Positions 1 through 6,485 are shown, numbered from the stretch's first letter. The stretch: 6,639 nucleotides of DNA from Clostridia bacterium (GCA_024689165.1 JAILDS010000174.1:1-6639), one strand, 5' to 3'. The notes: generated from the letters alone by a model not told the origin. Program-made: numbers and translations.

Positions 1-801
1 GTTTTTGATGTTCGGTTTTTCAACGCTCTGCTGCACGCGCTCCTTGGCTATGGTCGAGTACCACGTTATGAATATAGCTGAGACTATCGCCGTCATGGGC
101 CCGACTATCATCAGGGAGTTGCGTATCATCGTCCAGCTGTCCCTGTCTTTGAAAATGATGTCGTTCGTGATGAAGTCGAGCATGAACTCTATGACCATGT
201 CCGGAAGGCGGGAATAGATCATGGCGAAGTACTTGGACCTCGCTATGAGCCGCCGCCTGTCCGACGGATACGGCGTGATCGTCGAAAGGTAGCCGCTGAC
301 GGATATTGATTTTATCGTGGAAAAAGCCTCTGTCACCATCTCAAGGATCATCCACGCGAAGAATTTCGGCAGATAGGCCTCTTGGTTTATGTGCTCCTGC
401 GAGAACATTATTGGCAGCAGCCAGTAGAGGGTGGAAAGGGCCGCCGCAGGCAGACCCGTAAGGAACAGGTGCGGGATGAATTTGCCCCAGCGGGTCCTGG
501 TGCGCTCTATGAAGGCGCCGAGCAGAAAGTCGTCGACTATATCCCAGATGCCGGCAATGAAATTGAAGGTCGACTGCAGCTCATACTTGATGTTGAGTAT
601 CGAGTCTACGAAAAGGCTCTTGTGCCCGTTTATGTTGAAATCGTTGTTGGACTCGAAAAGCATGTAGCCGATCGTTTCCTTGCGGGCGACGGCGCGCCGG
701 TCTACGTTGACAAGGCGTTCGAGTTCCTTGCGGACTTCCGCGTCAGTACCGCTTTCGGCTATCCGCTGGCTTCTCTCGAGAGAGATCTGAGTGTCTTTCA
801 T
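1..801 (-). CDS. MFS_2/GPH-type sugar:cation symporter homologue (3' end outside window)
   Basis: I read 267 codons without a stop from ATG at 801 to the window edge; the C-terminal half is missing. The best family match is the glycoside-pentoside-hexuronide:cation symporters (MelB-like, MFS_2), which import sugars with Na+ or H+ across the inner membrane. The diagnostic stretch is residues 84-110: an IWDIVDD segment, then RTRTRWGKF, matching the MelB motif WDAIND...RTRSRWGKF. By that alignment D87 and D91 equal the MelB cation ligands D55 and D59, while MelB R52 is Gly84. Hydrophobic segments lie near 108-133, 145-165 and 226-247. A second conserved block, TITPYPSDRRRLIARSKYF, at 173-191 resembles the family's cytoplasmic loop after helix 4. 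Residues 1-45 are a charged extension, and the region where helix 1 should be (46-69) is polar. The ATG overlaps the upstream stop as ATGA, and AAGGAGG lies 6 nt ahead, so the start is well supported. The substrate is unknown; a GlcNAc-containing sugar is suggested only by nagA in the same operon. Confidence 0.8.
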   Translation of the reverse strand, partial: MKDTQISLERSQRIAESGTDAEVRKELERLVNVDRRAVARKETIGYMLFESNNDFNINGHKSLFVDSILNIKYELQSTFNFIAGIWDIVDDFLLGAFIERTRTRWGKFIPHLFLTGLPAAALSTLYWLLPIMFSQEHINQEAYLPKFFAWMILEMVTEAFSTIKSISVSGYLSTITPYPSDRRRLIARSKYFAMIYSRLPDMVIEFMLDFITNDIIFKDRDSWTMIRNSLMIVGPMTAIVSAIFITWYSTIAKERVQQSVEKPNIKN

Positions 802-1613
802 GCCGCGCCTCCTTCCTCTTCGATCCCGGCGTCGCGTTTCGCCTGCTCGACGCGCTCGACCTCCTGACGGGTCAGGGCAATGAGCATTTTGCGGCGGATA
901 TCGTCTATGGATTCACCCTTTTCGACGAGCCCGAAGTATTCCTCCGCAGGCAGGCCGCCTATGATGCAGGGCGTGTGTCTGATCTTTACGCCCTTTACGA
1001 GCAGATATTCGCACCACGCGAATCTTACGACCCCCAGAACGGCGAAGAGCCAGGACCCGACGGCGACGGTAACGGGAGCCGCCGCGAGGGCCGTCTCAGA
1101 GGACGCCCAGACGAGCTCGGCAGCGAGGGCCGCGACGCAGAAGACTGCGCCGAGCCCGTAGAATACCGCCGTGCGCCTTTTTCCGTGAGGCCCGAGCGAC
1201 GAGGCGATCAGAATGAGGCACACGATGCTGAAAACGGCGCCGAGCGCGGCGCACAGGACCGCCGCGGCGGCGGCGGGTTCCTTCAGAAGAGCCCCGGCGT
1301 TGTTCTGAACGAAACCGAACACTTCCATCACGGTCTTCGGCCAGCCGTCGGTCTCGAAAAGCGGAAGGAACAGGGCCCCGACTGGCAGCAGGGTAAGGAC
1401 GATCCTCAGGATCGACTGCCATGAGCCTATGTAAGCAGCCTTGGCCCTGTCGACCTTCGGCTGGAACTTCGCGTGGTCGACTTCCGCCTGTTCGGATTCG
1501 ACGAGCAGCCGCTCGTTGATGTTCCAGTAGTTGATGTTCACCCCGCAGTCGGGGCAGACGGGCTTGTAGTCGGTCAGCCTGAGCTTTCTGCCGCAGTTTG
1601 GACAATTTGCCAT
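798..1613 (-). CDS. Zinc-ribbon membrane protein of unknown function
   Basis: This encodes 271 residues; I do not recognise a named family. Residues 4-23 form a zinc ribbon with CxxC-x12-CxxC cysteines (C4, C7, C20, C23). A charged linker (about 31-62) follows, then about four hydrophobic segments near 67-86, 112-138, 148-170 and 177-205. A charged, probably coiled C-terminal tail (222-271) ends in EEEGGAA. The ribbon and tail are probably cytoplasmic. The start at 1613 is chosen over upstream in-frame starts (up to 1805) because it places the zinc ribbon at residue 1 and has AAAGGAGG 5 nt ahead; the longer version would overlap nagA by about 180 nt. The ribosome binding site is fused to the nagA stop (TAAAGGAGG). 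The stop overlaps the transporter start as ATGA. Translational coupling to the transporter suggests an accessory, assembly or sensing role for it; this is inference from position only. Confidence 0.75.
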   Translation of the reverse strand: MANCPNCGRKLRLTDYKPVCPDCGVNINYWNINERLLVESEQAEVDHAKFQPKVDRAKAAYIGSWQSILRIVLTLLPVGALFLPLFETDGWPKTVMEVFGFVQNNAGALLKEPAAAAAVLCAALGAVFSIVCLILIASSLGPHGKRRTAVFYGLGAVFCVAALAAELVWASSETALAAAPVTVAVGSWLFAVLGVVRFAWCEYLLVKGVKIRHTPCIIGGLPAEEYFGLVEKGESIDDIRRKMLIALTRQEVERVEQAKRDAGIEEEGGAA

Positions 1614-1624
1614 GCGAGCCTCCT

Positions 1625-2779
1625 TTACATCAGTACGAAATCCGCGTCGTATCCGGGGGCGATCATGCCCTTGGTCTTCACCCCGGCAAGCCTTGCCGGA
1701 GTGGTGGATGTGAGTTTTGCGCAGTCGGGGATGGGAAGACCGACACCTTCGGCAAGGAATCGGAAGCAGTCCGCCATCGTCGCGCAGGAGCCTGCCAGAC
1801 AGCACTTGCCGGAAACGCGCATCGCGCCGCCGTCAAAAAACGCCTCGACGCCGTTTTTCTGAGTGAACGTCTGCCCATTCGCGAGCTCGAGCCCGGCGAA
1901 TTCGAGCGCGTCGGTTATCGCGTAAGCGCCGTCGGTCCCCTTGCACTTGAGGATGAGCTTTATCAGCCCCGCGGGGATGTGGTTGCCGTCCGCGATGAAC
2001 TGGACGGAAGCATTGTCGCTGACGAGAGCCGCCTCCGCCGCGCCGGCGACGCGGACTTCATATTCCGCTCCGGCCGTTCCGGCGGCGTTGCCTGAGACGG
2101 GACGCCCCGCGCTTATCTTTTCCTTGCGGTGCGACGTGCACGCGTTGAAAATATGCGTGAAGTCGGAAAAACCGTTGTCGAAGGCGGCGAGAGCGGTGTC
2201 GAAATCCGCCGCGGTGTGCCCGGCGGAGACCGTGACGCCCGCGTCGGACAGCCTCCGGGCGAGGTCGAACGCGCCGGGAAGTTCGGGTGCGACGGTCATT
2301 CTTTTGAGCCCAGGACGGGAGAGCAGTTCCGAGACGCTTGCGCCGTCGATCTCTTTCGCATCCTCAGGGGACTGGGCCCCGAGCATCTTTTTGCTCAGGA
2401 ATGGCCCTTCAAGGTAAGCGCCGAGAATGCCGGGGCGGAGCTTCCTTGCTTCGTCGATCGCCCCGAGCGTGCGGAGCATCAGCGGCAGGGGAGCCGTCAG
2501 CACAGTCGGCATGAAGGCGACGGTGCCCCTTCCGGCAAGAAAGTCCGCCAGCGCGACTATTTCATCAACGCTGTCGGAAACGCCGAAGCCGCCCGCGCCG
2601 TGTATGTGCAGGTCAACGAAGCCCGGGACGGCTGTCGCCCCGCCGCAGTCGACGCATTCGTCGCCCCCGGACGGCTCGAACCTGTCCGAAAGCGAGACGA
2701 TCTTGCCGTCATCGACGGCGATCACTTTTTGGCCGAGGTCTTCCGGAGAATACACCCGGCAATTATAATAATACTTCAT
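1625..2779 (-). CDS. nagA: N-acetylglucosamine-6-phosphate deacetylase
   Basis: This 384-residue cytoplasmic enzyme removes acetate from GlcNAc-6-phosphate to give glucosamine-6-phosphate, feeding amino sugars from chitin, mucin or cell wall into glycolysis and wall synthesis. It is an amidohydrolase-superfamily TIM barrel. Visible family landmarks are H58-x-H60 in DLHIHG, the metal ligand E124 in LEGPF, H188 in SAGHT, H209 in THIFNA, substrate-site N212-A213, H267 in ADGNH, and catalytic D290 in ITDA. Two things differ from E. coli NagA as I recall it. There is about 20 extra residues between the FNA and ADG motifs (about 214-260). The chain also stops at GYDADFVLM, without the last beta strands that usually follow DADLVxx. 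The ATG at 2779 is preferred to an in-frame GTG at 2794 because the promoter -10 box lies between them; neither start has a Shine-Dalgarno sequence. It is the first gene of an operon with the zinc-ribbon protein and symporter. No nagB is visible here. Confidence 0.9.
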   Translation of the reverse strand: MKYYYNCRVYSPEDLGQKVIAVDDGKIVSLSDRFEPSGGDECVDCGGATAVPGFVDLHIHGAGGFGVSDSVDEIVALADFLAGRGTVAFMPTVLTAPLPLMLRTLGAIDEARKLRPGILGAYLEGPFLSKKMLGAQSPEDAKEIDGASVSELLSRPGLKRMTVAPELPGAFDLARRLSDAGVTVSAGHTAADFDTALAAFDNGFSDFTHIFNACTSHRKEKISAGRPVSGNAAGTAGAEYEVRVAGAAEAALVSDNASVQFIADGNHIPAGLIKLILKCKGTDGAYAITDALEFAGLELANGQTFTQKNGVEAFFDGGAMRVSGKCCLAGSCATMADCFRFLAEGVGLPIPDCAKLTSTTPARLAGVKTKGMIAPGYDADFVLM

Positions 2780-2785
2780 ACAGTC

Positions 2786-2814
2786 AGTATACACCCGCGC
2801 GGGAGCTGAGTCAA
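2786..2814 (-). promoter_or_regulatory. sigma-A promoter of nagA, predicted leaderless
   Basis: On the minus strand, TTGACT (2814-2809) and TATACT (2791-2786) are separated by exactly 17 bp. Seven nucleotides beyond the -10 box is position 2779, the A of the nagA ATG, so the predicted transcript has no 5' leader. This agrees with the lack of a Shine-Dalgarno sequence before nagA, whereas every other gene start in the window has one. The spacer contains the perfect palindrome CCCGCGCGGG (2794-2803). Confidence 0.75.
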
Positions 2815-2819
2815 GACGG

Positions 2820-2835
2820 GATGCCGGTCGGCATC
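2820..2835. promoter_or_regulatory. Candidate operator: 16-bp inverted repeat upstream of nagA promoter
   Basis: GATGCCG-GT-CGGCATC is a perfect inverted repeat with 7-bp arms and a 2-bp centre. It lies just upstream of the nagA -35 box, at about -41 to -56 from the predicted start site. No T-tract follows on either strand, so it does not look like a terminator. Position and symmetry suggest a dimeric regulator site. I do not recognise it as a known NagR/DasR (GntR) consensus, and the regulator is unknown. Confidence 0.45.
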
Positions 2836-2844
2836 ACGCAGCGA

Positions 2845-2904
2845 AGCAATAAAAAAGCAAACCCCTGTGACGGTTTCGGAACCCGAAAGCGTCACAGGGG
2901 TTTT
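2845..2904 (-). terminator. Intrinsic terminator downstream of fucI
   Basis: A 12-bp perfect stem (2861-2872 with 2890-2901, ACCCCTGTGACG and its complement) continues past one G-G mismatch into 6 more pairs (2874-2879 with 2883-2888) around an AAC loop. On the minus strand it is followed by TTTGCTTTTTTATTG, a good U-tract, so it ends transcripts from fucI before the nagA promoter. On the plus strand only TTTT follows, so termination there would be weak. The 78 bases between it and the fucI stop hold one small GC hairpin (2929-2943) and no gene. Confidence 0.85.
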
Positions 2905-2978
2905 AGGATGACAGCAGGTCGGCTCAGCCCGCCCGCAGGGCGGACACGGCCTCGCGCTTCCTTACGGAAGACGGCAAA

Positions 2979-4787
2979 TCAGCCGTAAAGGGGACCGTAG
3001 GCGGCGCAGGCCCTGTAATCGGAGCCCTCGGGGTCCTTCGTGCCGAAGGCGCCCCAGGCGTGGGGCCTGTATATGTCCTTTTCGGCGACGTTGTGCATCG
3101 CGACGGGGATCCTGAGCATGGAGCACAGCGTGATAAGGTCGGCGCCGATATGGCCGTAAGCCATGGCGCAGTGGTTTGCGCCCCAGTTCGCCATGACGGA
3201 ATAGACGTCCTTGAAGGCGTCGGAACCGGTGAGCCTCGGTACGAACCAGGTGGTCGGCCAGTTGGGGTCGCTCCTTGCGTTGAGGACCTCGTTGACGTTC
3301 TCGGGAATGTTCACGGACCAGCCCTCCGCGAGCTGGAGCACGGGGCCGAGACCCTTGACGTAGTTGACGCGTACGGCGGTCAGGGGCATTTCGGCGCGGG
3401 TCGTGTACTGTGACGAGAATCCGCCGCCTCTGAAATACTGAAGGTCTGCCTCGCACCATTTGGTGGCGTCGAGCATGGCCCTGACGTCTTCGTCGGTGAC
3501 CTCCCACCAGGGCTTCATGACTGCGCTGCCGTCGGCGCCTTTGCAGACGCCCGCGCCGTCAAGAGCCGCGGCGCCGGAATTGTGCATGTGGATGAAGCCG
3601 CCGGCGGCGAGCCCGTCCGGCTTCCAGCCGGTGACTCTTTCCACGGCGTCGGGGCTCCAGTAGGTGCGCACGTCAGCGAAAATGGAGGTGCCGCCTGTGA
3701 GGAGCTTCCCGAAAAGCATCGCGACGCCGTTGAGACCGTCGTTCTCGGTGGCGAAGGTCATGGGCTCCTTCGTGCCGTTCCAGTCGAAGGAGGTGTTCAT
3801 TATCGTCTCGGTAAAATCGGCGTTGGGCATATAGTCCGTCCACTGTCTCTGCCCCTGGAAGCCGCCCATTATGGCGTTTTTGCCGAGCGCCTCCTCGTGC
3901 CAGCCGGTGTCTATCGCGCCGGCCTGGTTCGCCTCTTCGCCCTGTGGGCGCACGTCGTCGAGAGCGGGATTGCCGAGCATGATGTCGCGGCAGATGAGCG
4001 TCATCTTCGCGCAGAACTCCCACTCCCAGTCCTTTCTGGCGCGGTCGTGGATTATGGTCTTGTTGTAATCCTTCCCCTCGACGCAGTTGGCCTTGATCCA
4101 CGCGAGAGCTTTTTCATACTCCTTGTGGTCGTAGATGCCGAGGTCGACCCTGCGGCGTATCTCCGCCATATCGACCCATTCGGGGCGGATGCCGAGGTAG
4201 TCGAGGAAAAACTGCTGGTTGCAGTACGAGCCGCCGATGCCCATGGCGACGTTGCCGATGCTGACGTAGCTTTTGCCCTTCATCTGCCCGACCGCAATAG
4301 CGGCTTTGGCGAAACGGATGAGCTTTTCGCGGACGTCTTCGGGGATGCTGTTGTCGTCAAGATCCTGCACCTCGGTTCCGTATATGGAAAAAGCGGGCTG
4401 ACCGATCTGAGTGTGGGCTGCCATAGCGGCGGCGAGGTAGACCGCGCCGGGTCTTTCGGTGCCGTTGAAGCCCCATACGGCCTTGACGGTGGACGGGTCG
4501 ATGTCTATGGTCTCGGTGCCGTAATCCCAGCACGGGGTAACGGAAAGGGTCGCGGTAACGTTCTGCGTGGAGAAAAACTCGGCGCACTTCGCTGCTTCGG
4601 CCCCGCCGCCGATGGTGCACGGCGAGATCACACACTGCGCGGGCGTGCCGTCGGTATAGAAGACGTTCGCCGCGATCAGATCGGCCGCGGCTTTTGCCAT
4701 GCCCATGGTCTTTTCTTCAAGACTCTCGCGGACTCCGCCCCAGCGCCCGTCGATGATGGGTCTGATACCTATTTTCGGATAGATCAT
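2979..4787 (-). CDS. fucI: L-fucose isomerase
   Basis: This complete 602-residue cytoplasmic aldose-ketose isomerase converts L-fucose to L-fuculose; family members also act on D-arabinose. Similarity to E. coli FucI (591 residues) runs over nearly the whole length. It begins with PKIGIRPIIDGR at 4-15, then WGFNGTERPGAVYLAAA at 105-121, GFQGQRQWTD at 309-318, SFDWNG at 333-338, GLGPVLQLAEGWSV at 479-492, and VYSVMANWGANH at 528-539, ending YRACAAYGPLYG. The Mn2+ ligands of the E. coli enzyme (E337, D361, H528) map with a constant offset of 11 to E348, D372 and H539. A short insertion, about 281-297, accounts for most of the extra length. The start at 4787 matches the family N-terminus and has AAAGGA about 9 nt ahead. 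The gene is monocistronic, with its own promoter and terminator. No fucK, fucA or fucose transporter is in view; the divergent operon carries a PfkB-family kinase that might supply the next step. Confidence 0.96.
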   Translation of the reverse strand: MIYPKIGIRPIIDGRWGGVRESLEEKTMGMAKAAADLIAANVFYTDGTPAQCVISPCTIGGGAEAAKCAEFFSTQNVTATLSVTPCWDYGTETIDIDPSTVKAVWGFNGTERPGAVYLAAAMAAHTQIGQPAFSIYGTEVQDLDDNSIPEDVREKLIRFAKAAIAVGQMKGKSYVSIGNVAMGIGGSYCNQQFFLDYLGIRPEWVDMAEIRRRVDLGIYDHKEYEKALAWIKANCVEGKDYNKTIIHDRARKDWEWEFCAKMTLICRDIMLGNPALDDVRPQGEEANQAGAIDTGWHEEALGKNAIMGGFQGQRQWTDYMPNADFTETIMNTSFDWNGTKEPMTFATENDGLNGVAMLFGKLLTGGTSIFADVRTYWSPDAVERVTGWKPDGLAAGGFIHMHNSGAAALDGAGVCKGADGSAVMKPWWEVTDEDVRAMLDATKWCEADLQYFRGGGFSSQYTTRAEMPLTAVRVNYVKGLGPVLQLAEGWSVNIPENVNEVLNARSDPNWPTTWFVPRLTGSDAFKDVYSVMANWGANHCAMAYGHIGADLITLCSMLRIPVAMHNVAEKDIYRPHAWGAFGTKDPEGSDYRACAAYGPLYG

Positions 4788-4819
4788 AAAAAAACGTCCT
4801 TTCTGTGCTTATTGTCCCG

Positions 4820-4848
4820 ATTGTATCACAACGAAAAAAAAGTTTCAA
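4820..4848 (-). promoter_or_regulatory. sigma-A promoter of fucI
   Basis: On the minus strand, TTGAAA (4848-4843) is followed 17 bp later by TACAAT (4825-4820). The predicted start is near 4813, giving a leader of about 26 nt that contains the AAAGGA ribosome binding site. The spacer is T-rich (a run of eight T). The -10 box overlaps the small imperfect palindrome TTGT-GAT-ACAA (4821-4831), which could be a repressor site; that part is weak. Confidence 0.75.
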
Positions 4849-4855
4849 GTTGAAA
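4843..4855. promoter_or_regulatory. Palindrome formed by the two divergent -35 boxes
   Basis: TTTCAA-G-TTGAAA is a perfect 13-bp inverted repeat centred on G4849. Its left arm is the -35 box of the leftward fucI promoter and its right arm the -35 box of the rightward phospholipase-like operon. The symmetry ends exactly at the hexamers. RNA polymerase should not be able to occupy both promoters at once, and a dimeric regulator bound here would control both. Confidence 0.7.
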
Positions 4856-4878
4856 TACACGAAGAGATGTTGTATAAT
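4850..4878 (+). promoter_or_regulatory. sigma-A promoter of the PI-PLC-like/MBL/PfkB operon
   Basis: TTGAAA (4850-4855), a 17-bp spacer and a consensus TATAAT (4873-4878) predict transcription from about 4885. The leader is only about 15 nt and is mostly taken up by AGGAGGG (4888-4894), 5 nt before the ATG at 4900. The -10 box rules out the upstream in-frame ATG at 4867 as the real start of the first gene. This looks like the strongest promoter in the window. Confidence 0.8.
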
Positions 4879-4899
4879 CTCGCCGTCAGGAGGGTTGTT

Positions 4900-5799
4900 A
4901 TGATCTACGACAAATGGATGAGTTATATCAGAGACGACGTGCCGATCACGAAGGTCGTCATGCCGGGTGCGCACAACGCGGGCAGCAAGGGCATGAATTT
5001 CATGGCGTGCTGTCAGGACGGGTCGCTTTACGATCAGGCGAAATACGGCGTCAGGCATTTCTGCCTGCGGCTCGGTGAGGACAGACTCGGGCGGATACAC
5101 ATCGCCCACGGCGTCACGCGGGGCATGCTGCTCAGCGAGGCCCTCTCCGGACTTGCCCGCGCTCTCGACGAGAACGACACGGAATTCTACATCCTCGACC
5201 TCAGGGAGTATTATGACCAGAAGGTCGGGCCGATAAAGCTTTCTTTCTCCGCGGACCCCGGGCTGGTCGACGTCCTCCTCGCCCGCTATATTGACCCGCA
5301 AAGATACGCCTATACGGATTTTGACAGGATAGGCGACGTGACGATGGGCGACCTCAGAAAGAGCGGAAAACGTTTTATCATCGTCAACGAGAAGACGGAT
5401 TACGCTTACTCGAAAGCGGCTGAGACGATCTTTCCGTGGAGCGCGGAGTTCCACGGAAGCAACCCGGAGTATTTCAGCCGCCACGTCGCGGAGTACTTCG
5501 ACTCCGACCACACGGACGGGATATACTGGTTCCAGACGCAGGAGACGCCGAACCTCGGCACCGACGTTGGCATGACCTTCCCGTACAAGCTCGATCAGCT
5601 GAACAGACCGTTCTTCCCGGAGATGATTGAGAGAATCAGGACCACTCCGTCATACCTCGAGCAGGCGAACGTCATCGAGGGCGATTTCATGACGCTCGAC
5701 TATATGAAGGTTCGCCTTATAATCTCGCTCAACCTCGATAAGGGCACCGTGAAAGAGGAGCTTCGCGAGGAGTTCGCAAAGGGGCTGGAAACGGTATGA
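4900..5799 (+). CDS. PI-PLC X-domain-like phosphodiesterase, no signal peptide
   Basis: This 299-residue protein resembles the phosphatidylinositol-specific phospholipase C X domain (PLC-like phosphodiesterase TIM barrel). Known members cleave phosphoinositides or glycerophosphodiesters by way of a cyclic phosphate. Landmarks are WMSYI at 6-10, then MPGAHNAG at 21-28 with the first catalytic His H25. GVRHFCLRL at 50-58 holds R57, equivalent to Bacillus cereus R69. HIAHG at 67-71 holds the second catalytic His H70. A beta strand, FYILDLREYY, is at 96-105, and a C-terminal EGDF at 260-263 may supply the Asp paired with H25. Two positions differ from the B. cereus enzyme: D33 is N26 and D67 is C55. 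His-Asn is instead typical of Ca2+-dependent PLCs, but their acidic Ca2+ ligands at the second motif are not present. There is no signal peptide or membrane segment, so it probably acts in the cytoplasm, unlike secreted bacterial PI-PLCs. It is first in the operon and overlaps the next gene by ATGA. The substrate is unknown. Confidence 0.75.
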   Translation: MIYDKWMSYIRDDVPITKVVMPGAHNAGSKGMNFMACCQDGSLYDQAKYGVRHFCLRLGEDRLGRIHIAHGVTRGMLLSEALSGLARALDENDTEFYILDLREYYDQKVGPIKLSFSADPGLVDVLLARYIDPQRYAYTDFDRIGDVTMGDLRKSGKRFIIVNEKTDYAYSKAAETIFPWSAEFHGSNPEYFSRHVAEYFDSDHTDGIYWFQTQETPNLGTDVGMTFPYKLDQLNRPFFPEMIERIRTTPSYLEQANVIEGDFMTLDYMKVRLIISLNLDKGTVKEELREEFAKGLETV

Positions 5800-6485
5800 A
5801 TCTGACTGTTCTTGGGCGATACGGCCCGTTCCCGCAGGCCGGGGATTCTGCCTGCAGCTGTTATTATCTTGAGGACGGGGATCTGAAGCTTCTGATGGAC
5901 ATGGGACCCGGATCTCTGCGGCGCGTGTTCGGAAAGGTCGATCTGTCTGCTCTGTCCGCGCTTTTTCTGAGCCACCTTCACTATGACCACACCTCCGACC
6001 TGCTTCCGCTCAGGTACGCGCTTGAAAACAAGCCCTACAGGCTGAAGATACTCGCGAAAAAAGAGGATACGGATTACTGCCGGCTTCTGCTGGACGCGAA
6101 GGAGTTCGATGTCACGTGGATCGACGACGGCGAAGAGCTCGGGCTTTGCGGAAAAACTCTCCGCTTCACCGCCGGTCGTCACACCGTCCCCGACCTTGCG
6201 GTGACGGTTTACGGCGAAAAGGTGTTCACCTATACCGGCGACACCGTGATGTGTGAAGGGATCCGAAAGCTCGCGCGGGAGAGCGACGTACTTCTGGCGG
6301 ACTGCGCCAAGCCATCGGGCTTCATGGGGCCCCACATGACCGCCGACGACTGTAAGGAGCTCCTGGAGCTCGGAAACGCGAGGATACTCGCCACGCATCT
6401 TTCCCCCGGGACCGAGCCCGAAGAGTACCTGCCTGTTTCGGAAAGACTTACCGTCGTCAGAGAACTTGAAACGTATGTTTTATAG
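5796..6485 (+). CDS. MBL-fold metallo-hydrolase, YhfI/PhnP/RNase Z-like
   Basis: This 229-residue soluble protein is of the metallo-beta-lactamase fold. The N-terminus MNLTVLGRYGPFPQAG resembles Bacillus YhfI (unknown function) and the wider RNase Z/PhnP/ArsA-type Lactamase_B_2 group, whose characterised members hydrolyse phosphodiesters (RNase Z on tRNA, PhnP on cyclic ribose phosphate). The full di-metal site is visible: H60-x-H62-x-D64-H65 in SHLHYDHTSD, H129, D149 in YTGDT, and H201 in ATHLSPG. H180 in GPHMTADD matches the RNase Z-type HSTA histidine. There is no signal peptide. The start overlaps the previous stop (ATGA), with AAAGGGG about 11 nt ahead, so expression is probably coupled to the PI-PLC-like gene. 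The stop TAG lies within the next gene's ribosome binding site. It is too short and diverged to be called the housekeeping RNase Z. The substrate is unknown. Confidence 0.85.
   Translation: MNLTVLGRYGPFPQAGDSACSCYYLEDGDLKLLMDMGPGSLRRVFGKVDLSALSALFLSHLHYDHTSDLLPLRYALENKPYRLKILAKKEDTDYCRLLLDAKEFDVTWIDDGEELGLCGKTLRFTAGRHTVPDLAVTVYGEKVFTYTGDTVMCEGIRKLARESDVLLADCAKPSGFMGPHMTADDCKELLELGNARILATHLSPGTEPEEYLPVSERLTVVRELETYVL

Noticed and set aside
382..867. Plus-strand open frame opposite the symporter gene
   Set aside because: The minus-strand frame here has clear MFS_2 motifs and a coupled start; this frame shows nothing recognisable.
1614..1805. Upstream extension of the zinc-ribbon gene
   Set aside because: It would overlap nagA by about 180 nt and adds basic, featureless sequence; the ATG at 1613 has a strong ribosome binding site and begins exactly at the zinc ribbon.
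2929..2943. Small GC hairpin (CCGCCC-GCA-GGGCGG) just after fucI
   Set aside because: Only 6 bp with no T-tract on either strand; the strong terminator lies about 30 bases further on.
4811..4828. Tandem repeat of ATTGT at 9-bp spacing in the fucI leader/-10 region
   Set aside because: Only five bases match and the region is AT-rich, so it is not convincing as an operator.
3582..4853. Long open frame (423 codons) on the plus strand opposite fucI
   Set aside because: It is fully antisense to a certain L-fucose isomerase gene, has no ribosome binding site or recognisable domain, and is explained by the GC-rich third codon positions of fucI.
4867..4899. Earlier in-frame ATG for the PI-PLC-like gene
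   Set aside because: It lies upstream of the TATAAT box and the predicted transcript start; the ATG at 4900 has AGGAGGG 5 nt ahead.
4717..5511. Open frame on the minus strand across the divergent promoters
   Set aside because: It is antisense to the PI-PLC-like gene and runs through both promoters and the start of fucI; the translation has no recognisable features.
5700..6398. Minus-strand open frame opposite the MBL gene
   Set aside because: It is antisense to an MBL-fold gene with a complete metal-binding site; it has no domain or credible start.
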